Source: Piscinibacter sp. HJYY11 | GTDB taxonomy: Bacteria > Pseudomonadota > Gammaproteobacteria > Burkholderiales > Burkholderiaceae_C | Direction of reading: 5' to 3' | Assembly (NCBI RefSeq): GCF_016735515.1 | Contig: NZ_JAERQZ010000001.1 | Span: forward strand, 3,398,746-3,462,745 | Length of the DNA: 64,000 bases | In this document: piece by piece, positions 43,799 through 54,810 of the stretch | Layout of the letters: each line of letters opens with the position of its first letter | How positions within the stretch are numbered: position 1 is the stretch's first letter | Translations under genes and position numbers: made by a program | Notes under the pieces: model-generated | Database searches by the model: none | Seen by the model: the letters and a program-made list of their open reading frames with translations, nothing else | What the model was told of the DNA's origin: nothing

Positions 43799-44820
43799 CC
43801 TTTGGGGTATTTCGCGTTGGCCTTCTTCACGAAGTCGTTGGTGTAGACCGCGCCGAGGTCGAAGGTGACGCTCTTCAGGCTCTCGTCGACGCTGAGCAGC
43901 GCGCGCAGCGCCGTGGTGGCGCCCGCATCGGGCACGGTGCCGTCGGGCGAGAGGGCGCTCTTGCTGGCGAGGAAGGCATCGATGTAGACGGCACGGTCGC
44001 CGAGCAGGTAGCCCTCGGGCACGGCCTTCACGATCTCGCTCGGGCCGGCGGCCTGGATCCATTTGTTGGCGCGCACGATCGCGTTCGTCAGCGCCTGCAC
44101 GGTGCGCGGGTGCTTGTCGATGAAGGCCTGCGGCGCATACAGGCAACCGGCCGGCATCGGCCCGCCGAACACCCGCTCGGCCTCGGCGACCACGCGGGTG
44201 TCGGAGACGATCTTCAGGTCGCCGCTGCGTTGCAGGAGCGTGATCACCGGGTCGAGGTTGGACATCGCGTCGACCTGGCCGGCGCGCATGGCCGCCACCG
44301 CACCGTTGCCCGCCCCCACGCCGATGATGGACACGTCCGTCGGCTTCAAGCCGGCTTTGGCCAGCACGAAATTCACCATCACGTTGGTGCTCGAACCCGG
44401 CGCGGTGACGCCGATCTTCTTGCCCTTCAGGTCGGCGATGCCCTTGAAGCCGGGCATGGTCTTCGGGTTCACGCCCAGCACGATCTGCGGTGCGCGGCCC
44501 TGCAGCACGAAGGCGCGCAGCTTCTGGCCCTTGGCCTGCATGTTGATCGTGTGCTCGAAGGCGCCCGACACCACGTCGGCGCTGCCGCCGATCACGGCCT
44601 GCAGCGCGCGCGAGCCGCCGGCGAAGTCGACGATGGTGACGTCGAGCCCTTCGGCCTTGAAGTAGCCCAGGCTCTCGGCGATGGTGAGCGGCAGGTAGTA
44701 CAGCAGGTTCTTGCCGCCCACCGCGATGCTGAGCTGGGCTTTCTCGGGCGCCTGCGCCGCCTGGGCGTGGGCGAGGCCCGGCAGCGCCAGCGCGGCCAGC
44801 GTGAAGGTACGTCGTTGCAT
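43795..44820 (-). CDS. ABC transporter substrate-binding protein (NMT1/SsuA-like)
   Basis: The 341-residue protein has a signal peptide (MQRRTFTLAALALPGLAHA) and the NMT1/SsuA pattern: LYYLPLTIAESLGYFKAEGLDV, FAGGSRALQAVIGGSADVV, GKKIGVTAPGSSTNVMVNFVL and GAGNGAVAAMRAGQVDAMSN. GAGGAG lies several bases before the ATG. It leads the ABC operon. The ligand could be a sulfonate, a pyrimidine precursor or another small anion; the sequence alone does not tell. Confidence 0.92.
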   Translation of the reverse strand: MQRRTFTLAALALPGLAHAQAAQAPEKAQLSIAVGGKNLLYYLPLTIAESLGYFKAEGLDVTIVDFAGGSRALQAVIGGSADVVSGAFEHTINMQAKGQKLRAFVLQGRAPQIVLGVNPKTMPGFKGIADLKGKKIGVTAPGSSTNVMVNFVLAKAGLKPTDVSIIGVGAGNGAVAAMRAGQVDAMSNLDPVITLLQRSGDLKIVSDTRVVAEAERVFGGPMPAGCLYAPQAFIDKHPRTVQALTNAIVRANKWIQAAGPSEIVKAVPEGYLLGDRAVYIDAFLASKSALSPDGTVPDAGATTALRALLSVDESLKSVTFDLGAVYTNDFVKKANAKYPKG

Positions 44821-44889
44821 GGCTGTCTCCTCGTTTGAGTCACTTGTACCAAGCGCGCGGAAAGACGTGCATCCGTAGAATCCACCGCA

Positions 44890-46236
44890 ATGCGAGTCGA
44901 ACTCCAGCGCCTGGCCGCGCTGCTGGTGCTGGCCTGTGCCGGTGCCGCAGCGCTCGCCGCACCGCCGCCGCCGGTGCCCGTGGTGGCCCCTGCCGCCGAC
45001 CCCGCCGCCTCGGCCCCCGTGTCGCTCTCGGCGCGCAAGGTGTATGAGCAGGCGCGTTCGCAGCTCGTGCAGATCCGCACCGTGCTCAAGGGCCAGGCGA
45101 GCCAGACCTCCGTCGGCTCCGGCTTCGTCGTCAGCCGCGATGGCCACCTGATCACCAATTTCCACGTCGTCAGCGAGGCCGCGCTCAAGCCCGAGCGGCA
45201 CGATCTCGTGCTCGTCACCGCCGACGGGCGCGATGCACCGGTGCAGATCCTCATGCTCGACGTGCTGCACGACCTGGCGCTGCTCAAGGTGCGCGACCCG
45301 AAGAAGACCACGGGCTACGACGCGCTCAGCTTCCGCCCCGACACCGACAAGCTCGCGCAGGGCGAGCGCATGTACTCGCTCGGCAACCCGCTCGACGTGG
45401 GCTTTGCGGTCATCGAGGGCAACTACAACGGCCTGGTGGAGCGCAGCTTCTACCCGCAGATCTTCTTTGCCGGCTCGCTGAGCGGCGGCATGAGCGGCGG
45501 CCCCGCGCTCGACCAGGCCGGGCGCGTGATCGGCATCAACGTGGCGCGGCGTGTCGATGGCGAGCAGGTGAGCTTTCTCGTGCCGGCCTCGTTTGCGAGC
45601 GCGCTGCTCGCCCGTGGCCGCGACGCACCGCCGCTGGCGGGCAACGCCTGGCCCATCGTCGCGGCGCAGCTCGCCGCCCACCAGGACGTGCTCACCGAGC
45701 GCTTCATCGCCCAGGGCTGGAAGCCGGCCACGCACCCGCGCTACACCGTGCCGGTGCCACCCGATCGGTTCATGCGCTGCTGGGGCAGCAGCGAACCCTC
45801 GCGCACCGGCGGCCTCGACTTCGAGCGCTCCGACTGCGTGATGGACACGCGCATCTTCGTCGGCGAGTTCAACACCGGCACCATCTCCACGCGCCACGAG
45901 GCCTACGACGGCACGCGCCTGGGCACGATGCGCTTTGCCTCGCAGTACGCGGCGAGCTTCCGCAACGAAGGCTTCGAGCGCCTGCGTGCGCAGCACCAGA
46001 CCAAGCCGCAGTGCCACGAGAACTTCGTCGACCGCAAGGGCCTCACGCTGCGCGCCGTGGTCTGCGTGCGGGCCTACAAGAAGCTGCCCAAGCTCTACGA
46101 CGTGGCCGTGCTCGTCGCCACGCTCGACCAGCCGCAGGCCGGCGTGCAGGGCCGCTTCGACGCGCAGGGTGTGAGCTACGCCAGCGCGATGAAGCTCGCG
46201 CAGCACTACATCGAGGCCTACGCATGGGTGAAATGA
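44890..46236 (+). CDS. Secreted trypsin-like (S1C) serine protease with extended C-terminal domain
   Basis: The 448-residue protein has a signal peptide (to about ALAAP), then a chymotrypsin-fold protease domain with His in ITNFHVVSE, Asp in LHDLALLKV and Ser in GGMSGGPAL. There is no PDZ domain. The last 180 residues are a separate, Cys-containing domain (RFMRCWGSSEPS, ERSDCVMDT, KPQCHENFVDRKG, VVCVRAYKKL) I do not recognise. It overlaps the FHA-type gene by 4 bp, so the two are probably coupled. Confidence 0.87.
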   Translation: MRVELQRLAALLVLACAGAAALAAPPPPVPVVAPAADPAASAPVSLSARKVYEQARSQLVQIRTVLKGQASQTSVGSGFVVSRDGHLITNFHVVSEAALKPERHDLVLVTADGRDAPVQILMLDVLHDLALLKVRDPKKTTGYDALSFRPDTDKLAQGERMYSLGNPLDVGFAVIEGNYNGLVERSFYPQIFFAGSLSGGMSGGPALDQAGRVIGINVARRVDGEQVSFLVPASFASALLARGRDAPPLAGNAWPIVAAQLAAHQDVLTERFIAQGWKPATHPRYTVPVPPDRFMRCWGSSEPSRTGGLDFERSDCVMDTRIFVGEFNTGTISTRHEAYDGTRLGTMRFASQYAASFRNEGFERLRAQHQTKPQCHENFVDRKGLTLRAVVCVRAYKKLPKLYDVAVLVATLDQPQAGVQGRFDAQGVSYASAMKLAQHYIEAYAWVK

Positions 46237-47252
46237 CCGTGGCCGGGCCGCTGCGCGTGGGCACGCCACTGGCCGTGCTGGAGGTGCTCGACCGCGACGG
46301 CTTCGTGCGCCAGAGCGTGAAGGTGATGGCCTGGCCGCTGCGCGTGGGCCGTGCGCTCGACAACGACCTGGTACTCGACGACCCCTACACCGCGCCCCAC
46401 CACCTGGTGATCGGTCGCGATGCGAACGGGCAGCTGGCGGTGACCGCGGGCGACAGCGTCAACGGCGTGCAGATCGAAGGCCCCACCGGCCGCGCCCTCG
46501 CTGCCGGCGAAGCCGTTCCGCTGCCGGCGGCGCCGCAGGACCGGCCGGCGCAGCTGTGGCTGGGCCGTACGCACCTGCGCCTGCGCCTGGCCTCGCAGGT
46601 GCTGGCGCCCGAGCAGGCCCTCGTCGGCGCGCGCGAACTCACGCAGGGCGCGCTGTCGCTCGCCGTGCTCGTGCTCCTGACGGCCGCGGTGCTCGGCTTC
46701 AACACCTGGCTCGAGAGCGAGCCCGACCTGCTCACCAAGGCGCTGGCCTCGTTTGCGATCTCGGCGCTCGGCATCGGCCTCGCCTGGAGCGGCGTCTGGA
46801 CGCTGCTCTCCAAGGTCTTCACCCGCCAGGGGCACTTCGGGTGGCACCTGCGGGTGATGCTGATGGCGGTGCTGGCCTGGCAGGCGCTGATGGCGGGCAC
46901 CGCGCTGCTCGCCTTTGCCTTCTCGTGGCCGTGGCTCACCGACTTCAACTTCGTGCCGGCCTACGCCATCCTCGGCGCCATGCTCTATTTCCACCTGCAG
47001 GCGGTGGAGCCGCAGCACCCGCGCCGCACGCTCGGCTTTGCACTCGGCAGCGCCACCATCGGCGTGCTGCTCAGCGTGTGGTTCAACCTGCAGGCGACCG
47101 ACCGGGCCGGCAGCGAGCTCTACATGAACCACCTCTTCCCGCCGGCGCTGCGTGTGGCCAAGCCGGTGGAGGTGCCGGAGTTCATGCAGGGCGTGGCCGA
47201 CCTGCAGTCGCGGCTCGACGCCAAAGCGAGGAAACCCGATGCTGAAGAGTGA
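46233..47252 (+). CDS. FHA-domain membrane protein
   Basis: The 339-residue protein begins with an FHA-like domain (LRVGRALDNDLVLDDPYTAPHHLVI and SVNGVQIEG, about 25-90), where the usual Ser before the His is replaced, so phosphothreonine binding is uncertain. Then come about five or six membrane helices (about 140-300) and a soluble tail. ATG 46233 overlaps the protease stop as ATGA; ATG 46224 is an alternative. It overlaps the SDR gene by 14 bp. The protease-FHA pair suggests a membrane stress or signalling unit, which is inference. Confidence 0.8.
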   Translation: MTVAGPLRVGTPLAVLEVLDRDGFVRQSVKVMAWPLRVGRALDNDLVLDDPYTAPHHLVIGRDANGQLAVTAGDSVNGVQIEGPTGRALAAGEAVPLPAAPQDRPAQLWLGRTHLRLRLASQVLAPEQALVGARELTQGALSLAVLVLLTAAVLGFNTWLESEPDLLTKALASFAISALGIGLAWSGVWTLLSKVFTRQGHFGWHLRVMLMAVLAWQALMAGTALLAFAFSWPWLTDFNFVPAYAILGAMLYFHLQAVEPQHPRRTLGFALGSATIGVLLSVWFNLQATDRAGSELYMNHLFPPALRVAKPVEVPEFMQGVADLQSRLDAKARKPDAEE

Positions 47253-48000
47253 ACCGCAGCAGACCGTGCTCGTGACCGGCGGCAGCCGCGGCATCGGCGC
47301 GGCCACCGCGCGCCTGTGCGCCGCGCGTGGCTGGGCGGTGGCCGTCAACTACACCCGCGACGCCGCGGCCGCCGAAGCGGTGTGCGAATCGATCCAGCAG
47401 GCCGGCGGCCGCGCCCTCGCCGTGCAGGCCGACGTGGCCGACGAGGCCCAGGTGCTGGCGATGTATTCCCGCGTCGACGCCGAGCTGCCGCCGCTGCACG
47501 GCCTCGTCAACAACGCGGGCGTGATCGACGTCGCGGCCCGCGTCGACGAGATGAGCGTGGCGCGCCTGCGCCGCATGTTCGACATCAACATCCTCGGCAG
47601 CTTCCTCTGCGCGCGCGAAGCGGTGCGCCGCCTGTCGACGAGACACGGCGGCAGCGGCGGGGCGATCGTCAACCTCTCGTCGGCGGCGGCACGCATCGGC
47701 TCGCCCAACATGTACGTCGACTACGCCGCCTCGAAGGGCGCGGTCGACACGCTCACGATGGGCCTTGCGAAGGAAGTGGCCGCCGAAGGCGTGCGCGTGA
47801 ACGGCGTGCGCCCCGGCATCATCGACACCGAGATCCACGCGTCGGGCGGGCTGCCCGACCGGGCGCGCCAGTCGGCGGCGCTGATCCCGATGCAGCGCCC
47901 CGGCACGGCCGAGGAGATCGCGCAGGCCATCGTCTGGCTGCTCGGCGACGAGGCCAGCTACACCACCGGCGCCATCCTCGACGTGACCGGCGGCCGCTGA
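47239..48000 (+). CDS. Short-chain dehydrogenase/reductase
   Basis: The 253-residue enzyme has the SDR Rossmann start VLVTGGSRGIGAATARL, NNAG in LHGLVNNAGVID, and the catalytic Ser and YxxxK (NLSSAAARIG, YVDYAASKGAVD). It ends with TTGAILDVTGG. It reduces or oxidises an unknown hydroxyl/keto substrate with NAD(P)H. GAGGA lies a few bases before ATG 47239, inside the end of the FHA gene. Confidence 0.94.
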   Translation: MLKSEPQQTVLVTGGSRGIGAATARLCAARGWAVAVNYTRDAAAAEAVCESIQQAGGRALAVQADVADEAQVLAMYSRVDAELPPLHGLVNNAGVIDVAARVDEMSVARLRRMFDINILGSFLCAREAVRRLSTRHGGSGGAIVNLSSAAARIGSPNMYVDYAASKGAVDTLTMGLAKEVAAEGVRVNGVRPGIIDTEIHASGGLPDRARQSAALIPMQRPGTAEEIAQAIVWLLGDEASYTTGAILDVTGGR

Positions 48001-48016
48001 AGCAGGCGAGCCTCGG

Positions 48017-48775
48017 TCAGAGCCCGGCGAGCTGCCGCGCCTGCTCGCGCTCGTGCGGCTTGAAGTGCGCCTGCAAGAGGCCCTCGAGGCGCTCCTGCTT
48101 CTCGGGCACGCTCAGGTCGGCGGCGTAGACCTGGCCGCGTTCGCGGATGAAGCCCGGGTGGCGCAGCGCCCAGGCCTGGCGCTCGGTCTCGAGCTTCTCG
48201 CGCTCGAGCTCGACCACCGATTTCGCGCCTTCGACCTCGACGAACTGGCGGCGCATGAACACCACCTCGTCATCGCTCTCGCCGCGCGCGCGCATCTCGG
48301 CCGCCAGCTTTTCCATCGCGAGCGAAAACTCGGAGCCGCCGAATTCCTGTGCCGCCACCTCGGGCGGCAGGCTCATGCGCAGGGCCAGCAAGCGTTGCTG
48401 CTGCTGGGCCTCGTTGAGTGTCGGGTCGGCGAGGATGCGGGCCACCTCCGCCGCGTAGCGCTGGCGTGCCTCTTTCACATGGGACAGGTCCGGCGTCGCC
48501 ACCGCCGGGGTGGGGCGACCGCGGGGCTCCACGCGGAGGGCGATCGAGGTGCCCGACACGGGCCGGTCCTCGTCCGTCTCCGGCACGGCCACGTCGGCCA
48601 GGGCCGGCGTGTGGCGGTCGATCGCGGCAAGCCGGTCCGCCAGGCTGCCGCGCCCGGCGTCGGGCGATGGGGAGGACAGGTGGGCCACGACCGCCGCCAC
48701 CGCCGCGATGCCGGCGACGGTGCCCCAGAAGGGCGTGCTGAACGACGTGCGGGTCGCTGTCACGGTGACGGCCAT
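48017..48775 (-). CDS. Lipase-chaperone (Lif)-like membrane-anchored helical protein
   Basis: The 252-residue protein has one N-terminal membrane helix (TPFWGTVAGIAAVAAVVAHL), a proline-rich linker and a helical periplasmic part. Helical repeats with ILADPTLNEAQQQQRLLALR, LPPEVAAQEFGGSEFSLAMEKLAA and ADLSVPEKQERLEGLLQAHF resemble the lipase-specific foldase family, but the RxxFDY motif of known Lif proteins is absent. It lies 37 bp downstream of a secreted hydrolase gene on the same strand, the usual lipase-foldase order. AGGAGG stands 7 nt before the ATG. Confidence 0.62.
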   Translation of the reverse strand: MAVTVTATRTSFSTPFWGTVAGIAAVAAVVAHLSSPSPDAGRGSLADRLAAIDRHTPALADVAVPETDEDRPVSGTSIALRVEPRGRPTPAVATPDLSHVKEARQRYAAEVARILADPTLNEAQQQQRLLALRMSLPPEVAAQEFGGSEFSLAMEKLAAEMRARGESDDEVVFMRRQFVEVEGAKSVVELEREKLETERQAWALRHPGFIRERGQVYAADLSVPEKQERLEGLLQAHFKPHEREQARQLAGL

Positions 48776-48812
48776 GGCCTTGCCTCCTCGCTCGCTCTTG
48801 GGTGCTCAGGGC

Positions 48813-49670
48813 TCAGTGGGTCACGAAGCCGTTGAGCCAGGTGAGGTTGGCCTTCAGGCCCCAGTTGGTGCTGCCATTGCGCCAGGTGCTGTCGGTCACG
48901 CTCTGCAGGCCGAGGCAGCCGCCGACGCGCTGGTAGCAGTGGTCGGCCGAGCCGTCGCCGACGGCGCTGTCGCGGATCATGATCCAGCCGCTGCCGTTGC
49001 TGGCCAGGCACTCGTAGGCGAGCGAGCCGCAGCTGCGGCCGGCGACCGCCTCGGACGACGAGCGCACACTGACGACCGGGAAGCTGTCGCTCTGGCCGTT
49101 GACGATGCGCACGTTGTCCTTCGAAATCGTGTAGTTGCCCGGCGTCATGCACGAGCTCATCAGGTAGGTGGTGTACGAGGTGTGCGAGCCCATGCCGTAG
49201 GCGGCGCGCACGCGGCTGTCGAAGTTCTTCGCGTTGACCGCGATGATGGAGCCCTGGCTGAAGCCGGCCACGACGATGCCCTTGGAGCAGTCGGCGGTCG
49301 AGCGAGCGCACAGCTTCGAGATGGCGCTCGAGGTCGAGCCGCTGTTGTAGATGTACTTGGCCTTGGCCAGGATCTGCGAGCAGGTGCCGAAGGCGGAGCT
49401 GTCGTACTGCACGGCGGCGGCGACGAAGCCCTTGGCGGCCATCTCGGCCACTGCGCCCATGGCCTGGGCGTTGTCATAGCTCTCCGTGGTGCCCACGGTG
49501 TAGATGAAGACGGGGTGCTTGCCCGTGGCGGGCTCGGTGCCCTTGATGCTGTGGGTGCTGAGGCCAGCGGAATAGGAGGACGTGAAGTCGGCGGCCTGGG
49601 CGGTGGTGCCCAGCAGGGCGGCAGCAAGACCGACGAGGGGGGCAGCGATGCGGATCAGACGAGAGTGCAT
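48813..49670 (-). CDS. Secreted alpha/beta hydrolase-like protein, paralogue 2
   Basis: The 285-residue protein has a signal peptide (MHSRLIRIAAPLVGLAAALLG to TTAQA) and shares with paralogue 1 (15918-16823) the blocks AKGFVAA.VQYD, LCARSTADCSKGIV, nucleophile elbow VAGFSQGSI, NFDSRVRA, ASNGSGW..IRDSAVGDGSADHC and TWLNGFVTH. Conserved cysteines suggest disulfides in the mature form. GGAG lies 9 nt before ATG 49670. The foldase-like gene follows it, so this copy may need a folding helper. Substrate unknown; esterase or lipase is likely. Confidence 0.76.
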   Translation of the reverse strand: MHSRLIRIAAPLVGLAAALLGTTAQAADFTSSYSAGLSTHSIKGTEPATGKHPVFIYTVGTTESYDNAQAMGAVAEMAAKGFVAAAVQYDSSAFGTCSQILAKAKYIYNSGSTSSAISKLCARSTADCSKGIVVAGFSQGSIIAVNAKNFDSRVRAAYGMGSHTSYTTYLMSSCMTPGNYTISKDNVRIVNGQSDSFPVVSVRSSSEAVAGRSCGSLAYECLASNGSGWIMIRDSAVGDGSADHCYQRVGGCLGLQSVTDSTWRNGSTNWGLKANLTWLNGFVTH

Positions 49671-49931
49671 GGCAACGATCTCCATTTGAGGTGTGGACGG
49701 CGTCTCTGGCTTCCGCCCTCTTGTTGCCCTGAGACAGTTCAGGGTGGAGTCAATGTTGCACGGTGGTCCAATCTTCGCTTTCGGGTTTTCATTTCGTTCG
49801 TGTACTTCTTGTCACATCTGGCCCAGAACCGCGGGTAAGCCCTTGGTTTGCGAGGGCTTGCTGAGGCTTTTGGCCAGAGGAGTGTCTCCGGCGAATTGGA
49901 ATATTCGTCGGTCGTGCAATTTGCCGTGTTT

Positions 49932-50804
49932 TCAGCGCCGTTCGACGATCACCGGCACCAGCTTGAAGGCCTCGCGGATGCGCGAGGCGGCGTCCTGCGC
50001 TTCGGTGCGCGACACGAATGGCCCCGCCTGCACGCGGAAGAGCTGCGGCTCGCCCCACACCGCCAGCAGCGGCTGCAGCCAGTCGAGCTCGTCGGCCACC
50101 TGGCGCTGCAGCTGCTCGGCGCCGCCGCGCTCGCGGAAGGCGCCCAGCTGCACCCAGAAGCCGGGGGCCGGCGCCTCGCGGGGCGGGGTGGCGGCGGCCG
50201 GGCTGCTGTCTTGGCGGGCGGCGACCTCGACCGCCGCTGCGGCCGGCAGCTCCACCGCCGCGCCCGCCTTCCACGCGCCGCTGCGGATCTGCTCGTGCGT
50301 GAGCCGCTCCACCTCCACCGGCGCCACGCCGTTCAGCACGCCCAGGCGCATCGCGGCGGTGTAGCTGAGGTCGATGATGCGGCCCTCGTGGAAGGGGCCG
50401 CGGTCGTTCACCCGCACGATCACCTCGCGCCCGTTGGCCGGATTGCGCACCCGCGCGTAGCTCGGCAGCGGCATGGTCTTGTGCGCGGCCGTCATCGCAT
50501 ACATGTCGTAGCGCTCGCCGCTGGCCGTGGGCCGGCCGTGGAACTTGCGCCCGTACCACGAGGCCAGGCCTTTCTCGACCATCGGCCTGTCGGTGGCGAC
50601 GGGCGTGTAGCTGCGCCCATTCACCTCATAAGGCTTGTTGGGCCCGCCCGTGCGGATGGGCTCGACGCGGGGCTGCGCATCGGGTGTCTTGTCGAGGCCG
50701 GCGGGGGGCTTGGCTTCGGGGCCGTCGCGCGTGGGCGTCGAGCTGCACGCGGCGAGGGCCAGCACACAGGCAAGGAGCCAGGGGAACAACAGGGGGCGGG
50801 TCAT
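49932..50804 (-). CDS. rlpA: Septal ring lytic transglycosylase RlpA
   Basis: The 290-residue lipoprotein (lipobox LALAACS) has a double-psi beta-barrel RlpA domain with GLASWYGRKFHGRPTASGE, AAHKTMPLPSYARV and the catalytic RVNDRGPFHEGRIIDLS, and a C-terminal SPOR domain (FWVQLGAFRERGGAEQLQ to the end) that binds denuded septal glycan. It acts at the outer membrane during cell separation. It lies between the hydrolase pair and the pmd operon and looks unrelated to either. Confidence 0.94.
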   Translation of the reverse strand: MTRPLLFPWLLACVLALAACSSTPTRDGPEAKPPAGLDKTPDAQPRVEPIRTGGPNKPYEVNGRSYTPVATDRPMVEKGLASWYGRKFHGRPTASGERYDMYAMTAAHKTMPLPSYARVRNPANGREVIVRVNDRGPFHEGRIIDLSYTAAMRLGVLNGVAPVEVERLTHEQIRSGAWKAGAAVELPAAAAVEVAARQDSSPAAATPPREAPAPGFWVQLGAFRERGGAEQLQRQVADELDWLQPLLAVWGEPQLFRVQAGPFVSRTEAQDAASRIREAFKLVPVIVERR

Positions 50805-50855
50805 GGCGCACGATCTTCCCAAACCTGGACACGACCCGTGTGTCCGATGGTGTGA

Positions 50856-51569
50856 TCACCCCAGCCAGTCGCGGAATGCCTGGGTCACCGCTTCCGGCTG
50901 CTCCATCGTGCTCATGTGGCCGCAGCGTTCGACGACCACGAGCCGGGAGCCCGCGATGCGGGCGTGCAGGTGCTCGTGGCGCGCCGGGGTGCTCCAGGCG
51001 TCTTCGCGGCCGCAGAGCACGAGCGTGGGGCAGGTGATGGTGGGCAGCAGCGGGTCGGCGTCGGGCCGCTCGAGCAGGGCCTTGATCTGCGCGGCGAAGA
51101 CCTCGGGCGAGCTGCGCTCGAACATGTCGAGGATGGCCTGGAACACCGGGCCGCCGAGGCGGCTTTCATGCACCATGCCGCGCGCCCACTCGTCGGCCAT
51201 CGCGCGCATGCCTTCGCGGCGGGCCTTTTCCAGCAGGGTGTGGCGGCCGAGCTTCTCGTTCTCGCCGGCCTCGCCCTGCGCCAGCGGGTGGTACGAGGTG
51301 TCGAGCAGCGCCAGGTGCGTGACACGTTCGGGCGCGAGGCGCCACACCTCGAAGGCCACACGGCCGCCCATCGAATGGCCGGCGAGGGCGAAGCGCGGGG
51401 CCGGGGCGGTGTCGAGCACGTGCTGCGCCATCGTGGTGAGGCTGTCGCGTTCGCCGTAGTGCACGACGTGCGCGTCGACACGCCGGCCGAGCGCGTCGAT
51501 CTGCGGCGCCCACACGGCTCCGTCGCACACCAGGCCGGGCAGCAGCACCAGAGGCGTCGTATGGCTCAT
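50856..51569 (-). CDS. Alpha/beta hydrolase at the end of the pmd operon
   Basis: The 237-residue cytosolic protein starts MSHTTPLVLLPGLVCDG, with nucleophile motif LAGHSMGGRVA, Asp in CGREDAW and His in RCGHMSTME. This is the class of small esterases and carbon-carbon hydrolases. Its start overlaps the aldo/keto reductase stop as ATGA. It may cleave an aromatic ester or a ring-cleavage product, inferred from its place in the operon. Confidence 0.88.
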   Translation of the reverse strand: MSHTTPLVLLPGLVCDGAVWAPQIDALGRRVDAHVVHYGERDSLTTMAQHVLDTAPAPRFALAGHSMGGRVAFEVWRLAPERVTHLALLDTSYHPLAQGEAGENEKLGRHTLLEKARREGMRAMADEWARGMVHESRLGGPVFQAILDMFERSSPEVFAAQIKALLERPDADPLLPTITCPTLVLCGREDAWSTPARHEHLHARIAGSRLVVVERCGHMSTMEQPEAVTQAFRDWLG

Positions 51570-52560
51570 GCGGGGAACTCCTCGGTGTCGACCCCGGCCT
51601 GCGCCAGCGCGTCGTAGCGCGGGCCGACGACGGTGTGCCGGTTGATCAGTGCCTCGAGCTGCTGCACCACCGCCGCGTCGAGTCTCACGCGGTCGGCGCC
51701 GAGATCGTCTTCCAGGTGCGCCACGCTGCGCGTGCCGGGGATGGGGATGATGTGATCCGCGCGGTGCAGCAGCCACGCGAGCGCGAGTTGCGACGGCGTG
51801 CAGCCCACCCGCGCCGCGATGGCGCTGTAGCCCTCGAGCAGCTTCAGGTTGGCCGCGTAGTTCCCGGGCGAGAAACGCGGCATGGTCTTGCGGATGTCGC
51901 GCTCGCCGAGCGTGGCGACGTCGCGCAGCTCGCCGCACAGGAAGCCGCGCGCCAGCGGGCTGAAGGCGACGAACGCGGCGCCGATCTCGCGGCAGGCGTC
52001 GAGCACCGCGATCTCGGGGTTGCGCGTCCACAGCGAGTACTCGGTCTGCACCGCGGTGATCGGGTGCACCGCGTGGGCACGCCGGATCGTCGCGGCCGAG
52101 ACTTCCGACAGGCCGATCGTGCGCACCTTGCCCTCGCGCACCAGGTCGGCCATCGCGCCCACGCTGTCTTCGATGGGCACGCGCTTGTCCCAGCGGTGCA
52201 GGTAGTACAGGTCGATGACCTCGGTGCGCAGGCGCTTCAGGCTTTGCTCGCAGCTCCACTTGATCGTCTCGGGCCGGCCGTCGACCACCCGCTTGCCTTC
52301 GGCGTCGCCGTGCAGGCCGCCCTTGCTCGCGAGCGTGAACCTCGAGCGGTGTGGGCTCAGCACCTCGCCGAGCAGCGTCTCGTTGAGGCCGAAGCCGTAG
52401 AGCGCGGCGGTGTCGAAGAGCGTGACGCCGAGGTCGAGCGCCCGCAGCAGCAGCGCCTCGGCATCCTGCCTCGAAGGCGGCGCGCCGTAGGCATGGCTCA
52501 GGTTCATGCAGCCCAGCCCGAGGGCCGAGACGGTGAACGGGCCGAGCCGGCGCTGTTGCA

Positions 52561-52561
<1 letters not shown>
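51566..52561 (-). CDS. Aldo/keto reductase
   Basis: The 331-residue enzyme shows the AKR pattern: VTLFDTAALYGFGLNE with the catalytic Asp and Tyr, FTLASKGGL with the Lys, YYLHRWD with the His, and SPLARGFLCG. It reduces an aldehyde or ketone with NADPH. ATG 52561 overlaps the pmdC stop as TGATG; GTG 52564 is an alternative. Its place in the operon suggests a role on an aromatic aldehyde, which is not proven. Confidence 0.92.
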
Positions 52562-54359
<1,798 letters not shown>

Positions 54360-54794
54360 TCATTTCTTTCCGGCAGCGCCTTGCGGCTGGCGGTGGGGTT
54401 GGGCGTCGCCGTCTTCGCCGAGCTTGCGGTTGCCTTCGGCCGAGCGGCCGCCGGCAATCATCATGTTGCGGTACTCCTCTTCGGACATGCCGGTCATGCT
54501 GCCCGCCATCTGCTGGAAGCTGCGCCCGTCGGTCGCGCCGATCTTGGCGAGGAAGTAGATGTTGCCGCCCAGCGCAATGCAGCGGTTGAGGTCGCGCGCG
54601 AGCACGGCCTGTTTCTGCTCTTCGCTCATCGGCCACTCGTCGAGGTAGGCACGCTCGTTGGCCTTGAAGCGCTCGCGGTTCGCGGCCTTCATCAGCGACA
54701 TGCAGAACTGGTTGAGGTGGAAGCCCTTGCGGGACTGTTCGGCATCGAAGATCGTGGTGCCGGGGATGTCGAGGTAGGGTTTGTCGAGAGACAT
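54360..54794 (-). CDS. pmdA: Protocatechuate 4,5-dioxygenase, alpha subunit
   Basis: The 144-residue helical subunit caps the active site of the beta subunit. It starts MSLDKPYLDIPGTTIFD, has GFHLNQFCMSLMKAANRERF and GGNIYFLAKIGATDG with the MAGSMTGMSEEEYR block, all typical of LigA/PmdA. It is slightly longer than most because of a polar C-terminal tail (DAQPHRQPQGAAGKK). It follows the tannase-family gene by 16 bp. Confidence 0.95.
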   Translation of the reverse strand: MSLDKPYLDIPGTTIFDAEQSRKGFHLNQFCMSLMKAANRERFKANERAYLDEWPMSEEQKQAVLARDLNRCIALGGNIYFLAKIGATDGRSFQQMAGSMTGMSEEEYRNMMIAGGRSAEGNRKLGEDGDAQPHRQPQGAAGKK

Positions 54795-54810
54795 GGGAGA
54801 GGTCCTGTGA

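Noticed and set aside
40583..44820. Bug protein, DUF3237 and ABC importer as one system
   Set aside because: They have three different orientations and separate ribosome sites; no shared operator or substrate logic could be seen.
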